Part shown: positions 1-9,400 of the stretch, one piece after another
Numbering within the stretch: position 1 is the first letter of the stretch
Layout: each line of letters starts with the position of its first letter
NCBI GenBank assembly: GCA_964406105.1
Contig: CAYOQK010000019.1
Span: forward strand, 1-45,249
Direction: 5' to 3'
Length of the DNA stretch: 45,249 nt
Origin: WGAB01 sp964406105
GTDB lineage: Bacteria; Hydrothermota; Hydrothermia; WGAB01
Notes under the pieces: generated by a model
Databases searched by the model: none
Told to the model about the DNA's origin: nothing
The model's input: only the letters and a program-made list of their open reading frames with translations
Position numbers and translations under genes: made by a program

Positions 1-58
1 AATGGAGGCCCAGGAGCAGCACCCACAGAAGTCCAGCCAGAGGGGCAAATCGTTTCAT
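1..58 (-). CDS. N-terminus of a leftward secreted protein (partial)
   Basis: Reading the minus strand from the ATG at 58-56 gives 19 codons before the window edge: two basic residues (K2, R3) followed by an unbroken run of Leu, Ala, Gly, Trp and Val, which is a typical Sec signal peptide. A GGAGG-type ribosome binding site lies just upstream (minus strand, about 69-64), and a TATAAT box lies 30 nt further up. The product cannot be identified because only the export signal is inside the window; it is probably an exported or outer-membrane protein. It diverges from the HU gene. Confidence 0.6.
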   Translation of the reverse strand, partial: MKRFAPLAGLLWVLLLGLH

Positions 59-88
59 TTCGTTCCTCCGCTTGGGTCCTGGAGGGCT

Positions 89-94
89 ATTATA
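89..94 (-). promoter_or_regulatory. -10 box for the leftward secreted-protein gene
   Basis: The minus strand carries a perfect TATAAT (94 to 89). It is followed by a GGAGG ribosome binding site and the ATG at 58. I see no good -35 hexamer at 16-18 nt, so only the -10 is claimed. Confidence 0.5.
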
Positions 95-268
95 AACCCC
101 GGGGAAGGCAAACACGTCTATGCCCTGTGGTAACTACGGCATCGTGATGCTGTTCCTTCTATCCCTTGCGGCACTTGGGAAACACACGCAAATCCCAGGG
201 TCATCCTTGGTGGGTAAGCCACAGAGGATAGGGATGCACATTTACACCTACGGCAATGCGGCTGACTC
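95..268. other. Intergenic region between divergent genes
   Basis: About 170 nt separate the leftward -10 box from the HU promoter. I found no ORF with a ribosome binding site, no tRNA and no clear hairpin. Long minus-strand frames that cross this stretch run on antisense to HU and rnpB and are GC-rich shadows. Confidence 0.4.
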
Positions 269-297
269 TTGACAACATGCCAAAGGGTGCGTAATAT
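269..297 (+). promoter_or_regulatory. Sigma-70 promoter of the HU gene
   Basis: TTGACA at 269-274 and TAATAT at 292-297 are separated by exactly 17 nt, a near-consensus housekeeping promoter. Predicted transcription starts near 304 and gives a leader of about 57 nt with AGGGAGG at 347-353, 7 nt before the ATG. A strong promoter suits an abundant nucleoid protein. Confidence 0.8.
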
Positions 298-360
298 TAG
301 GGCGGTGTCCAGAGGGGTGTGTAAAAAGGTAGTCATCAAGCCCAAAAGGGAGGTTGAGCG

Positions 361-633
361 ATGAACAAGATGGAACTGGTAGCTGAACTGGCCAAGAGGG
401 TGGGCCTCACCAAGAAGCAGGCCAACATGGTGGTGGATGAGCTCGTGAACATCATCAAGGACGAGCTGAAGCGCGGGAAATCGGTGCGTCTCATCGGCTT
501 CGGCACCTTCACGGTGCGTCAGCGGGCAGCCCGGAAGGGGCGGAATCCTCGGACTCGTGAGGAGCTGACCATTCCCGCCCGCAAGGTGCCGGTGTTCAAG
601 CCCTCCAACCAACTGAAGGAACTCGTTCGGTAA
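361..633 (+). CDS. hup: DNA-binding protein HU
   Basis: A 90-residue protein of the HU/IHF family, which binds and bends DNA as a dimer and organises the nucleoid. The N-terminal helical dimerisation part (1-45) leads into the conserved GFGTF turn (about 46-50), the R-K-G-R-N-P arm motif (about 58-64) and the basic C-terminal segment ending in K-E-L-V-R. Length matches the family (about 90). It is a single-gene unit with its own consensus promoter, ribosome binding site (AGGGAGG) and intrinsic terminator. Together with the reverse gyrase in this window it forms part of the DNA-topology equipment. HU and IHF cannot be separated by eye, but the standalone context favours HU. Confidence 0.95.
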   Translation: MNKMELVAELAKRVGLTKKQANMVVDELVNIIKDELKRGKSVRLIGFGTFTVRQRAARKGRNPRTREELTIPARKVPVFKPSNQLKELVR

Positions 634-657
634 CGAACCCAGCATCTGGACACCTTT

Positions 658-690
658 GGGGGTTGCGAGGCTCGCAACCCCCACTTTTTT
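658..690 (+). terminator. Intrinsic terminator of the HU gene
   Basis: A perfect 11-bp inverted repeat (658-668 with 672-682) with a GGC loop is followed by ACTTTTTT at 683-690. It sits 25 nt after the HU stop and just before the rnpB promoter. Confidence 0.9.
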
Positions 691-705
691 CACCCCTCCA
701 GCCCC

Positions 706-734
706 TTGACAGATCTCCAGGAAGCGGCGAAGAT
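706..734 (+). promoter_or_regulatory. Probable promoter of rnpB
   Basis: A perfect TTGACA at 706-711 lies 29 nt before the P1 helix of RNase P RNA. At 17-nt spacing the -10 would be GAAGAT (729-734), a weak match. Transcription would start at about 741, which coincides with the first base of the RNA. Confidence 0.6.
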
Positions 735-740
735 TTAAAC

Positions 741-1139
741 GCGGTGGAGGAGGTGGTCCGGGTGGTCGCCTCCGCCCTTTGGCGGGGGAGGAAAGTCCGA
801 GCTCCAAAGGGCAGGGCGCTGGGTAACACCCAGGGGCGTCGGGGGCGACCCCGGCGCTACGGAAAGGGCCACAGAAACCAAACCGCCGATGGCCCCAACT
901 TCGGTTGGGGCACAGGCAAGGGTGAAACGGTGGGGTAAGAGCCCACCAGGTCCGGTGGCGACACCGGACGCTGGTAACCCCCGCCCGGAGCAAGGCCAAA
1001 CAGGGGGTGGCTGGCCCGGCCGTACTCCCCCGGGTAGGCCGCTGGAGGCCCGGGAGCAATCCCGGGTCCAGAGAAATGACCACCGCCCCGGCCCTGGCCG
1101 GGGAACAGAACTCGGCTTACAGGGCGCCTCCTCCACCGC
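741..1139 (+). ncRNA. rnpB: RNase P RNA (type A)
   Basis: This is the catalytic RNA of ribonuclease P, which removes 5' leaders from tRNA precursors. The two ends pair perfectly over 13 bp (741-753 with 1127-1139) to form P1. The universal core is present: GAGGAAAGTCCGAGCTCC near 788-805, ACAGAAA near 871, the GAGCAAGGCCAAACAGG segment near 989-1005, the AGAGAAATGACCACC segment near 1070, and ACAGAACTCGGCTTACAG near 1105-1122, which pairs with the first block to form P4. Many stems are almost purely G-C, as expected in a thermophile. Several long minus-strand frames cover this RNA and should be ignored. Confidence 0.97.
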
Positions 1140-1169
1140 TCTCCTTTGCAATCCATAGCCTCCCCATCA

Positions 1170-1198
1170 TTGAGATGCCTCGGCCCGACCTGTAAACT
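1170..1198 (+). promoter_or_regulatory. Sigma-70 promoter of the lipoprotein/beta-barrel pair
   Basis: TTGAGA at 1170-1175 and TAAACT at 1193-1198 are spaced by 17 nt. The predicted start near 1205 leaves a short leader with AAAGGAGG at 1214-1221 before the ATG at 1227. Confidence 0.7.
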
Positions 1199-1226
1199 CC
1201 AGCCCACAGACCCAAAGGAGGCAACC

Positions 1227-2327
1227 ATGCGCAAAACCCTGGGACTTCTGACGGTACTTACCCTGTTCGCAGGCCTTGCCTGCCAAAAACCCACACCGGA
1301 GGAAGAAACCGGCCCCCGCTTTAACCGCACCGTTCTGGTGGAAGTCTTCACCAACGTCCAATGCGTCAACTGCCCCGTAGCCGACGCCTATGTGGACAGC
1401 CTCACCCAAGCCAATCCCCAGGTGGTGGCAGTGAAGTACCACTCCCCCCGGTATCCCTTCCCCGATCCCTTCGTTTCCGAGCAGGTGGACCTGCGGGAGA
1501 GTTTTTACTTTGGTAACACCGACCACGGCTACCCCTATGTGTACTTTGATGGGGTCTATGGCAACGAGGGGGTGAGTGGCATCGCCGGCTGGGGCAACCA
1601 AGTGGCCGACCGTTTGAATACCGGAAGCCCTGTCACCCTCCAACTCTCCGGGGTGTACCACGGCGCGGCCAGGGCAGGCACGCTCCAAGTGGCAGTGGAC
1701 GGAGACACAGGCACCACGGCACACCTATTTGCCGTGCTGGAGGAATCCGGTTTGGAGCACGAGGGGGAAACCTACCATCAGGTATTCCGCACCTTTGTAG
1801 GGGATCCCCAGGGCACCCCGACCACGGCCCCCGACGAGATCTCCCTTCCCTTCGTCGTCCAGCCCGAGTGGAACCCGGAGAACCTGGACTTCGTGGTGTT
1901 CTTCCAAGATCCCTCCTCCAAAGAAGTGCTCCAGGCGGCACGCATTGCGCTCTCGGACCTCACTGCCGGTACCTCCTCGGACGTGTTCCACCTTACCCCT
2001 GCGGGGGTGGACACCAGCGGCTTGACAGGCACCACCCTGGCCCTCCGTTTTTACCTGAAGAACGTGGCGAGCGCGGCCGACTCGGCCTTTGTGGAGGTGC
2101 GGGGCATCCCTCCCGATTGGATTGTTTCCCTTTGCATCGGCGAGGCCTGCCTGCCTCGGCCCAACGGCTACACCCCCCTGCTGGCACCCGGGGATTCCAT
2201 CCATCTGGACGTGGACCTCTACGCAGCAGAGCCTGCAACGGACACCCTCTGGCTCTTTGCCGTGGCTCAGGTGGGTACCGACCGGGATTCTGCCCAAATC
2301 CACGTTACCTTCCACAACGGGAAGTAA
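1227..2327 (+). CDS. Thioredoxin-like lipoprotein (Omp28-like)
   Basis: A 366-aa exported protein. The start at 1227 is fixed by AAAGGAGG 6 nt upstream and by the signal peptide; a longer TTG-initiated frame from 1146 runs through the promoter and is unlikely. The signal ends in L-A-G-L-A-C, a lipobox, so the mature N-terminal Cys should be lipid-anchored. A thioredoxin-like region follows, with V-E-V-F-T-N-V-Q-C-V-N-C-P, where CVNC is in the position of a redox CxxC motif. The remainder looks like beta-rich domains of the kind seen in Omp28-related outer-membrane proteins. Only 3 nt separate it from the beta-barrel gene, suggesting a paired outer-membrane function. A disulfide role is inferred, not shown. 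Confidence 0.7.
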   Translation: MRKTLGLLTVLTLFAGLACQKPTPEEETGPRFNRTVLVEVFTNVQCVNCPVADAYVDSLTQANPQVVAVKYHSPRYPFPDPFVSEQVDLRESFYFGNTDHGYPYVYFDGVYGNEGVSGIAGWGNQVADRLNTGSPVTLQLSGVYHGAARAGTLQVAVDGDTGTTAHLFAVLEESGLEHEGETYHQVFRTFVGDPQGTPTTAPDEISLPFVVQPEWNPENLDFVVFFQDPSSKEVLQAARIALSDLTAGTSSDVFHLTPAGVDTSGLTGTTLALRFYLKNVASAADSAFVEVRGIPPDWIVSLCIGEACLPRPNGYTPLLAPGDSIHLDVDLYAAEPATDTLWLFAVAQVGTDRDSAQIHVTFHNGK

Positions 2328-2330
2328 AGC

Positions 2331-3740
2331 ATGGTGCCCTGGCTCTTGGCGCTACTGGCAGGGATCCCACTGTTTTACACAGGGTCCAACCGCTATGAGT
2401 ACTGGGGATACCGCACAGGGGAGGTGTGGCACCTGGAAACCCTCCAGGCGGATGTGTTCTGGAACACCTTCACCCTGAGTTGGGAGTACACCTACTTCCG
2501 CACCGCTGACAATGCCCCCTTTCCCCCTCGCAATCAACTGCTGAAGTACGCACTGGAATGGGCCCCGGGCCCCTGGACCCTGCGATTGGGGAGTTTCCAA
2601 ACCGCTCTGGGCCGCGGTCTCCTGCTCTATGCCGGGGAGGAGGAATCGGCTCTGCTGGATCGCTTCCTGTACGGTGCTTATCTGGAGGCTGCCCCGGGAG
2701 CCTGGGAGGTTCACGCCTTCGCAGGCATCCCCCGTTCTTACGTGTTCTATGCCCCAGAACACGGCTTACAGGACCGCTTGGCAGGAGGACAGGTGGCCCG
2801 CCGATGGAGCCATTTCACCGTGGGCACTGCCTACCTCCTGGAATCCACGGTGCCCAATGCCCGGGATGCAGTCATGGACCTTCTGCCGGAGGGGTCCCGA
2901 TTGAGCCACTTCGTTTCGCTTTTCGGCCATTACCAGCCTGGTAACCTGGAACTCTATGCAGAGGGAGCCCTCCGTACCGGTTTTTACCCCACCCTGTTCG
3001 CCGACACCCTGGGCTACGGGGGATACCTCTACGGGGGCTATACCCGAGGCACCTGGACCCTGAGTTTGGAACTGGAGGCCTTGCAGCGGTTCCAACATCC
3101 CTATCTGCTTCCCCCTGCAGTGGATCGCTACGGCGTTTACCTCACCAATGGCGACCATGAGGTGGGCGCGGGGGTTACCCTGAGTGGCCGCTTGGGGCAA
3201 CACACCGAGGCCACCTTCCACCTGTCCAGGCTCCAGGGAGAGTACCTCCAACAGGACGCCTGGATCCAGGAAGCGTACGCAGCCCTGCAAACCGCCTGGG
3301 GCGCCCAGAACCTCCACGGCTCGGTGGACTGGATCCAGTTTGAAAACGCCTGGGCCGCCGGCCTGTACCACCGCAAGGAGTTGACCTTAGAAGCCGGATG
3401 GATGGCCCCGGTGCTCCGCCACTACGGCCTGGACCTCAAGTACCAACATCGGTACCGCGAAGACCGGGAGGGAACCACCCCCCTCCGCTACACCGACGCC
3501 GACCTCACCCTGGGGGTTTCCCGCTACCCCTGGGCGGACCTGGCCCTGGTGGTCCAACGCCGGTTCGGAGATACCACGGCCACCTGGGCCCGCATGGACG
3601 CCTTTGTCCACTTGGGAAATCGGTGGGACCTGGCCCTCACCTGGGGCAAACAACGGCAGGACTTGGTGTGCTCCGGTGGGGTTTGCCGCTATGAACCCGA
3701 GTTTGACGGGTTCCGGGCCAAGGTAATCTTACGGTTCTAA
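2331..3740 (+). CDS. Outer-membrane beta-barrel protein
   Basis: A 469-aa protein with a short N-terminal hydrophobic export signal (M-V-P-W-L-L-A-L-L-A-G). The body alternates aromatic and hydrophobic residues with polar ones in repeated short strands rich in Tyr, Trp and Gly, such as the region around residues 70-120 and the long run from 200 onward. It ends in a strand closing with Phe (V-I-L-R-F), the classical outer-membrane barrel C-terminus. It resembles uncharacterised DUF6029-type barrels, but I cannot confirm the family. It is co-transcribed with the upstream lipoprotein (3-nt gap) and is evidence for a didermic envelope. Confidence 0.65.
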   Translation: MVPWLLALLAGIPLFYTGSNRYEYWGYRTGEVWHLETLQADVFWNTFTLSWEYTYFRTADNAPFPPRNQLLKYALEWAPGPWTLRLGSFQTALGRGLLLYAGEEESALLDRFLYGAYLEAAPGAWEVHAFAGIPRSYVFYAPEHGLQDRLAGGQVARRWSHFTVGTAYLLESTVPNARDAVMDLLPEGSRLSHFVSLFGHYQPGNLELYAEGALRTGFYPTLFADTLGYGGYLYGGYTRGTWTLSLELEALQRFQHPYLLPPAVDRYGVYLTNGDHEVGAGVTLSGRLGQHTEATFHLSRLQGEYLQQDAWIQEAYAALQTAWGAQNLHGSVDWIQFENAWAAGLYHRKELTLEAGWMAPVLRHYGLDLKYQHRYREDREGTTPLRYTDADLTLGVSRYPWADLALVVQRRFGDTTATWARMDAFVHLGNRWDLALTWGKQRQDLVCSGGVCRYEPEFDGFRAKVILRF

Positions 3741-3791
3741 GGGCAAGAAGGAACCTTCTCCGCTTCAAACCACTTCCTTGGGTGGATCCCT

Positions 3792-4433
3792 TCACTTGAA
3801 CACCTCTCCGGTGCTCAAGGACCACAGCAGCAGATCCAGATGGGCCAAGGGGATCCCCAGGCCCTCCGCAAAGGTCTGCATCCGGGCCTCCACCTCCTGG
3901 TACCGGCGGGGAGTGAGGCTCCGGGGCAACGCTGCCAGTACCCCATAGCGCACCAAGTGCCGAAGGATGTGACGATCCAGAATGGCCAAGCGTTCCCCGT
4001 GGCCGATGTTCCGCAGGAAGTGGCTTGCCTCCTTGAACCCCATCCCCGGCACCTGCGCCACCAACCACCGCCGGGCTGCAGGGGGATCCAACACCCAACG
4101 CTGGAGCTGCTCCCGCAGGTGCCATCGCCCTTGGGTGTCCCTAAAAAGGCCCCGGGCAGCCACCAAGTAGCGGGCCTTCCGACGAAACCGAACGAGCCGC
4201 ATTTCGGGTTCCAAGTCGGCCACACTCCCGGTCCAGAGCAAACCCGAGGTCCGCAACCGCTCCACTGTAATCCAGGCGTTGCGTCCTCGGGCCTGGGGCG
4301 TGAGCAAACAATAGGCCAGTTCCACAAAGAGATCCTGGTCAGACCCCTGCTCCCACAAACGGCGGAACTCCTCTAACCGAGCCTCAATTGCCGCCTTCCG
4401 CTGGTGATACAACCTTAGAATCTCTGCAACCAT
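3792..4433 (-). CDS. ogg: 8-oxoguanine DNA glycosylase/AP lyase, Ogg2 type
   Basis: A 213-aa helix-hairpin-helix glycosylase that excises oxidised guanine and nicks the abasic site in base-excision repair. The HhH motif V-P-G-M-G-F-K-E-A-S carries the Schiff-base lysine (K134), and I-L-D-R-H-I carries the conserved aspartate (D153). No FeS cysteine cluster is present, and the size fits the Ogg2 (archaeal-type) family. The C-terminal residue is lysine (K213); from memory, in the archaeal enzyme a C-terminal lysine takes part in 8-oxoG recognition. The gene faces the beta-barrel gene tail to tail. Its ATG lies 7 nt from a TATATT box, so the mRNA is probably leaderless. Confidence 0.85.
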   Translation of the reverse strand: MVAEILRLYHQRKAAIEARLEEFRRLWEQGSDQDLFVELAYCLLTPQARGRNAWITVERLRTSGLLWTGSVADLEPEMRLVRFRRKARYLVAARGLFRDTQGRWHLREQLQRWVLDPPAARRWLVAQVPGMGFKEASHFLRNIGHGERLAILDRHILRHLVRYGVLAALPRSLTPRRYQEVEARMQTFAEGLGIPLAHLDLLLWSLSTGEVFK

Positions 4434-4434
4434 G

Positions 4435-4452
4435 CCGCTGAATATACAGCGG
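4435..4452 (-). promoter_or_regulatory. -10 box of ogg inside an inverted repeat
   Basis: On the minus strand TATATT (4446 to 4441) is framed by perfect 6-bp inverted arms CCGCTG/CAGCGG (4435-4440 and 4447-4452). The -10 ends 7 nt before the ogg ATG. The palindrome around the hexamer could be an operator or chance; no convincing -35 is visible. Confidence 0.45.
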
Positions 4453-4463
4453 GCCCACCGGTT

Positions 4464-4469
4464 TATAAT
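4464..4469 (+). promoter_or_regulatory. -10 box of the peptidase/GH57/G1PDH operon
   Basis: A perfect TATAAT lies 34 nt upstream of the M1 peptidase ATG, followed by AGGAGG at 4491-4496. The -35 region lies within the ogg inverted repeat and does not match consensus, so divergent control by a shared factor is possible. Confidence 0.55.
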
Positions 4470-4503
4470 TGCCTGAAATCCTGAATCCGAAGGAGGACGC
4501 GTT

Positions 4504-6399
4504 ATGCATCTGTTGGCACTGGTTGGGCTCTTGGTTTCCTCTGGGCAGCCCTACCTGCCCTCGCCGGAAGAGGCGAGGCTCCTCACCCTGAAGGAACGGG
4601 CACCGTATCGTTTGGCGGCAATGCCCCAGGTGCCCCATGCCTTTGATGCCCTGTACTACCGGATTGACATGGTGCTGGACCCCATCTACGACCAGGACAT
4701 TGATCAAGCGGCGGTAACCGCCAGAGTGGTAAGCCTGTCCGACACCTTGAGCCAGTACTTCGTGCATCTGGTGGGGCTCATTGTGGACAGCGTGAAGGTC
4801 AACGGTGCACCGGCCTCCTTTACCCGGCCGGACTCCACCCTCCGCATCGCCCTTGGCCAAACCGTTCCGGCGGGCGATACCTTTGAGGTCACCATCTACT
4901 ATCACGGTACACCCCAAACCGGGGGTGGGGTGTTTGGCGGGGGCCTGAGCATCTCGCCCACTTTGATCTACGCGGATAACGAGCCCTTTGGCATCAAACG
5001 GTGGCTCCCGATTCTGGATGATCCCCGGGAGAAGGCCGTGGTGGACTTTTACCTCACCGTGCCTGCAGGCTATGAGTTGGTGGCCAATGGTCATTTCCTC
5101 GGGGCCGACACCGTGGGCACCTCAGTGGTGCACCGGTGGCGGGAGGGGTATCCCATCACGCCGTATCTCATTGTGTTCGCTGCCGCTGTTCAGTATGCCG
5201 TGTGGTGGGACACCCTGAACGTGCAGGGCCACCCCCTGCCCAACGTCACCGCTGTGCCGGAACTGGACTCGGTGCAAGCGGTCAACGCCTTCGCCCACTT
5301 GGAGGACATGCTCAATTACTTTTCCGAGATCTTCGGCCTGTACCCCTTCATTGAGGAGAAATACGGCCACGTGCACGCTCCCATCGGCGGCGCCATGGAA
5401 AACCAAACCAACACCTTCATCAACATGGATGTGGGTTGGGGATCCTTTGATTGGGTGGTCTCTCACGAGTTGGCTCACCAATGGTGGGGCGATTGGGTCA
5501 CCCTCGGAGACTGGCGGGATATCTGGCTCAATGAAGGCTTCGCCTCTTACTCCGAGGCCCTGTATGCCGGCCACCGCGATGGGCCCGAGGCCTATCGCGA
5601 GTACATGCAGTACCAGATCTCCATGGCCGTGAACTACGAACCCTACCCGCCCTATCCCCTTTACGATCCCGAGGACCTCTTCAGCTGGGCCGTCGTGTAC
5701 AAGAAAGGGGCCGCAGTGCTGCACATGCTGCGCCACGTGGTGGGCGATTCCACCTTCTTCCAAATCCTGCAAACCTACGGCGAAACCTACGCTTACGGCA
5801 ACGCTGTAACCGAAGACTTCAAGGCCATCTGCGAGCAGGTGTCCGGCCAGGAACTGGACTGGTTCTTTGATGAATGGGTGTACGCTCCCGGCCATCCCAA
5901 GTACCAGTGGGGGTACTGGACCGAAAACAACACCCTGTACCTGATGATCACCCAGGTGCCCCAAAACTTCGGCGTGCCCATCTTCAAGATGCCCATAGAC
6001 ATCGTGATTCACACCACCACGGGCACGGACACCGCGGTGGTATGGGACAGTCTCCAAACCCAAACCTTTGCCCTGCCCTACACCGGCAACCTCCTGCAGG
6101 TGGAGTTTGACCCCTACCCCTGGATCATGAAGGAGGCCACCTACACCCTGGTAGCCGAAGGAGAGGGCATTGTCCCCAGACTTCAGGTTTGGCTCACGCC
6201 CCAAGGCGAGTTTCAAAGCACTGCACCCCTCCCCCGGGGGAGCGTGTTGGAACTCTACCGGCTGGACGGTCGGCGGCTCTTAAGGGTGTCCAATCCCCAG
6301 CCAGGCCAACGGCTGGCCGTGCCCTCGGGCGTTTACCTTCTCCAAATCGCTCTGCCCCAAGGCTCCCGGATCTCCCAAAAGGTGTGGATGTTGAGGTGA
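4504..6399 (+). CDS. Secreted M1 family metallo-aminopeptidase with T9SS-type tail
   Basis: A 631-aa zinc peptidase. A signal peptide occupies about residues 1-18. The M1 N-terminal beta domain is followed by the exopeptidase motif G-G-A-M-E-N (about 295-300), the zinc site H-E-L-A-H (H321, E322, H325) and the third ligand in L-N-E-G-F (E344), with exactly 18 residues between H325 and E344. The last 75 or so residues form a separate beta domain with the L-Y-R-L-D-G-R-R-L and S-G-V-Y-L-L patterns of type IX (Por) secretion sorting domains, so the enzyme is probably secreted or anchored to the cell surface. AGGAGG lies 7 nt before the ATG. It is the first gene of an operon with GH57 and G1PDH (3-nt gap). 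Confidence 0.9.
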   Translation: MHLLALVGLLVSSGQPYLPSPEEARLLTLKERAPYRLAAMPQVPHAFDALYYRIDMVLDPIYDQDIDQAAVTARVVSLSDTLSQYFVHLVGLIVDSVKVNGAPASFTRPDSTLRIALGQTVPAGDTFEVTIYYHGTPQTGGGVFGGGLSISPTLIYADNEPFGIKRWLPILDDPREKAVVDFYLTVPAGYELVANGHFLGADTVGTSVVHRWREGYPITPYLIVFAAAVQYAVWWDTLNVQGHPLPNVTAVPELDSVQAVNAFAHLEDMLNYFSEIFGLYPFIEEKYGHVHAPIGGAMENQTNTFINMDVGWGSFDWVVSHELAHQWWGDWVTLGDWRDIWLNEGFASYSEALYAGHRDGPEAYREYMQYQISMAVNYEPYPPYPLYDPEDLFSWAVVYKKGAAVLHMLRHVVGDSTFFQILQTYGETYAYGNAVTEDFKAICEQVSGQELDWFFDEWVYAPGHPKYQWGYWTENNTLYLMITQVPQNFGVPIFKMPIDIVIHTTTGTDTAVVWDSLQTQTFALPYTGNLLQVEFDPYPWIMKEATYTLVAEGEGIVPRLQVWLTPQGEFQSTAPLPRGSVLELYRLDGRRLLRVSNPQPGQRLAVPSGVYLLQIALPQGSRISQKVWMLR

Positions 6400-6402
6400 A
6401 CG

Positions 6403-9400
6403 ATGAACCCTGTGCTCCTCTCCCTCTGGATCCTAAGCGGTGCGGTGTCCCAACACGGAGACACCCTGGTGTTCACCCTCCAACGGCCCGCCCAACAGGT
6501 GTTCTTGGCCGGTTCCTTCAACCAGTGGAACCCCACAGCCAACCCCATGCAGAGGGCCAAAGACGACGAGTGGGTACTCAAACTCGTGCTGCCCCCAGGC
6601 CGATACGAGTACAAGTTCGTGGCCGATGGCACCTGGCTGGAGGATCCCGAAAACCCCAACAAGGCGCCCGACGGCTTCGGCGGCTATAACTCTGTGGTCT
6701 TGGTGGCTCCGCCGGACTTCCAGAACCTGGAGGTGCAGAACGACTCCGTGGTATTTCGCTTCCATGCCCCTGAAGCCCAACAGGTGTACCTTGCCGGTAC
6801 CTTCAACAACTGGGCTCCCACGGGCATCCCCATGAAAAAGCGAAACGGCTACTGGGAGGTGAAACTCTATCTCACCCCAGGCACGTACCAGTACAAGTTC
6901 GTGATCAACGGCACGGATTGGAAGGAAGACCCCCTCAACCCTGCCCGCGTGGATGACGGCTACGGTGGCTTCAACTCCGTGTTCGTCCTCACCGAGCAGG
7001 GCGAGATCCGCATGGAGGCCCCCGGGCAAGGCCCTTCTGGGCAAACCACTCCCATCGTGGACGACCTCGCCCCTGTGGGCCAACCCCTGTATCTGGCCCT
7101 GGTTTGGCATCAGCACCAGCCCCGGTACTTCAAGGATCCGGAAACCGGTGAGTACCAAGCCCCCTGGGTGCGACTCCACGGCATCAAAGACTACTACGAC
7201 ATGACCGCCCTTTTGGAACGCTATCCCAAAATCCACTTCACCGTGAACCTCACACCGGTGCTACTTCTTCAACTGCAGGATCTCATTGACCGCTATGACC
7301 AGGGCCTCTCGCCCGACGTGTACGTCCGCCTCACCCTGAAACCCGCCGATCAACTCACCGACCAGGACAAGGCCTTCCTCTTGGAAAACTTCTTCTCCGC
7401 CAACTGGGACCACATGATTGACATCTGGCCCCGGTACCGAGAACTCCGACTCAAACGGGTGACCCGACCCGACGGGTCCATTGACGTGGCCGCAAGCATC
7501 CCCCGATTTACAGAACAGGACTGGCGCGACCTGCAAATGTGGTTCAACCTTGCCTGGTTTGATCCAGACTTCCAGGAAAGCACTGTGGTGCTCGTCACGG
7601 GCGACACGGTCTCTGTGCGTCCCTGGATCCAAAAGGGGCGGAACTTCACCGAGGCCGATAAACAGGCCGTGGTGGCCTTGCAATTCAAGATCCTCAAGGC
7701 CATCGTGCCCCTGCACCGAAAACTACAGGAAGAAGGGCGCCTGGAGGTGATCACCACCCCCTTCTTTCATCCCATCCTGCCCTTGATCTACGACACAGAC
7801 CTGGCCCGCCAAGCCATGCCTTCGGCCCCCTTGCCCCGCCATCGGTTCCACTACCCAGAGGATGCTCGCTGGCACCTGGATCGGGCCTTTGCGTTCTACC
7901 AAGAAACCTTCGGCCGGCCTCCCCAAGGCCTCTGGCCCGGGGAAGGGGCCGTCGCCGACTCCATCGTAGACCTGGTACGCCAGAGCGGATTCCGATGGAT
8001 GGCCTCGGACAAGAACGTGCTCGCCCGCTCCCTGGGCGGGTTTCTGGATCGGGCCCACACGTACCAGGCCTACCGCGTGGTGGGACAACGGGACACCCTG
8101 TACATGGTGTTCCGGGACACCGACCTCTCGGACCGCATTGGGTTCCGATACCAAAAGATGGACCCCGTCGCTGCCGCCAACGACTTCCTACAAGCCCTCT
8201 ACGAGATCCACCGCCAGTTCCCCTCCGGCCCCCCTCGGCTCGTTACCGTGATCTTGGACGGAGAAAACGCCTGGGAATGGTACCCCCACGACGCCAAGGA
8301 GTTTTTCCACGCCCTCTACGACCAGCTCCAACGAGCCCCCTGGCTGCGCTGCGTTCGGGTGTCCGAATTCCTGGAACAGCACCCCCCTCAAGCCCTGCTC
8401 CAGGATCTCTGGGCCGGGTCGTGGATCAACGCCGATTTCTCTACGTGGATCGGAGAGCCTGAGGAAAACCGAGCCTGGGACTATCTGGCCCGGGTACGGG
8501 CGGATCTGGACGCCTGGGCCCTGCCGCCAGAACTCTGGGATGCCGTGTTCCTGGAAATGGCTGCAGCCGAGGGATCCGATTGGTTCTGGTGGTTCGGCAA
8601 AGACCAGGAGATGCCCGGCGGCGACCGCCCCTTTGACCTCATGTTCCGCAATACCTTGAAAACGGTGTACCGCCTGGCAGGGAAACCGGTGCCAGCCTTT
8701 TTGGATACCCCTATCGTGGGCGGGGTGTATGCCTCCGGCGGCGGCGTCATGGCGCCAGGAGGCGGCGTGCCGGCCCTGGACACCACCAAGGCCACCAAGG
8801 AACTGGATCTCCGTGATCCAATAGGCGATGAACACGGGCCTGGGTATTACCAACTCCCCACCAACCCAGTGTTTGAACCTGGGCTCTTTGACCTTCAACG
8901 GTTCCAGGTGTACCGCGACGGCAAAGCGGTGGTGTTCGTACTCACCTTTGGCAAAATCACCAATCCCTGGGGCGCTCCCCTGGGCTTCTCCCATCAGCTG
9001 GTGAACCTCTTCATCGGCACGCCCCTGGCCAAGGGAGGCCGCTACGACGCCAAAAGCCCAGCGTTGTCCAGCCTGAAGTTCTCACGGCCCTGGCAGGTGC
9101 GGCTCAAGGTGGCCGGCTGGCCCGATTACGGGCTCTCCCTCTTTGACGAACGCGGCCAGGAACACCGAAACGCCTTCCAGGCCTGGGCTGAAGGACGCCG
9201 CTTGTATGTGCGGATCGCCGCTCATCTCCTCCCCCCTGGTCCCGACCGGTACCTGTACGTGCTGGTTAGTTCCCAGGATGGCTACGCCGAGGATCACGTG
9301 CGTCCTTTGGAACCCCAAGCAGGCGAATGGGTACTGGGAGGAAAACGTCATCCCCAGGATCCCCCAGTACTGGACCTGCTGGCTCCGGAGGGCACCTCAC

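Noticed and set aside
118..1369. Long minus-strand frames over the HU and rnpB region
   Set aside because: They lie antisense to HU and to the RNase P RNA, lack ribosome binding sites and have the Pro/Gly/Arg-rich composition of GC-rich shadow frames.
3747..3760. Small inverted repeat AGAAGG-AA-CCTTCT between convergent genes
   Set aside because: Six-base arms with a 2-nt loop and no T-run on either strand; too weak to call a terminator.
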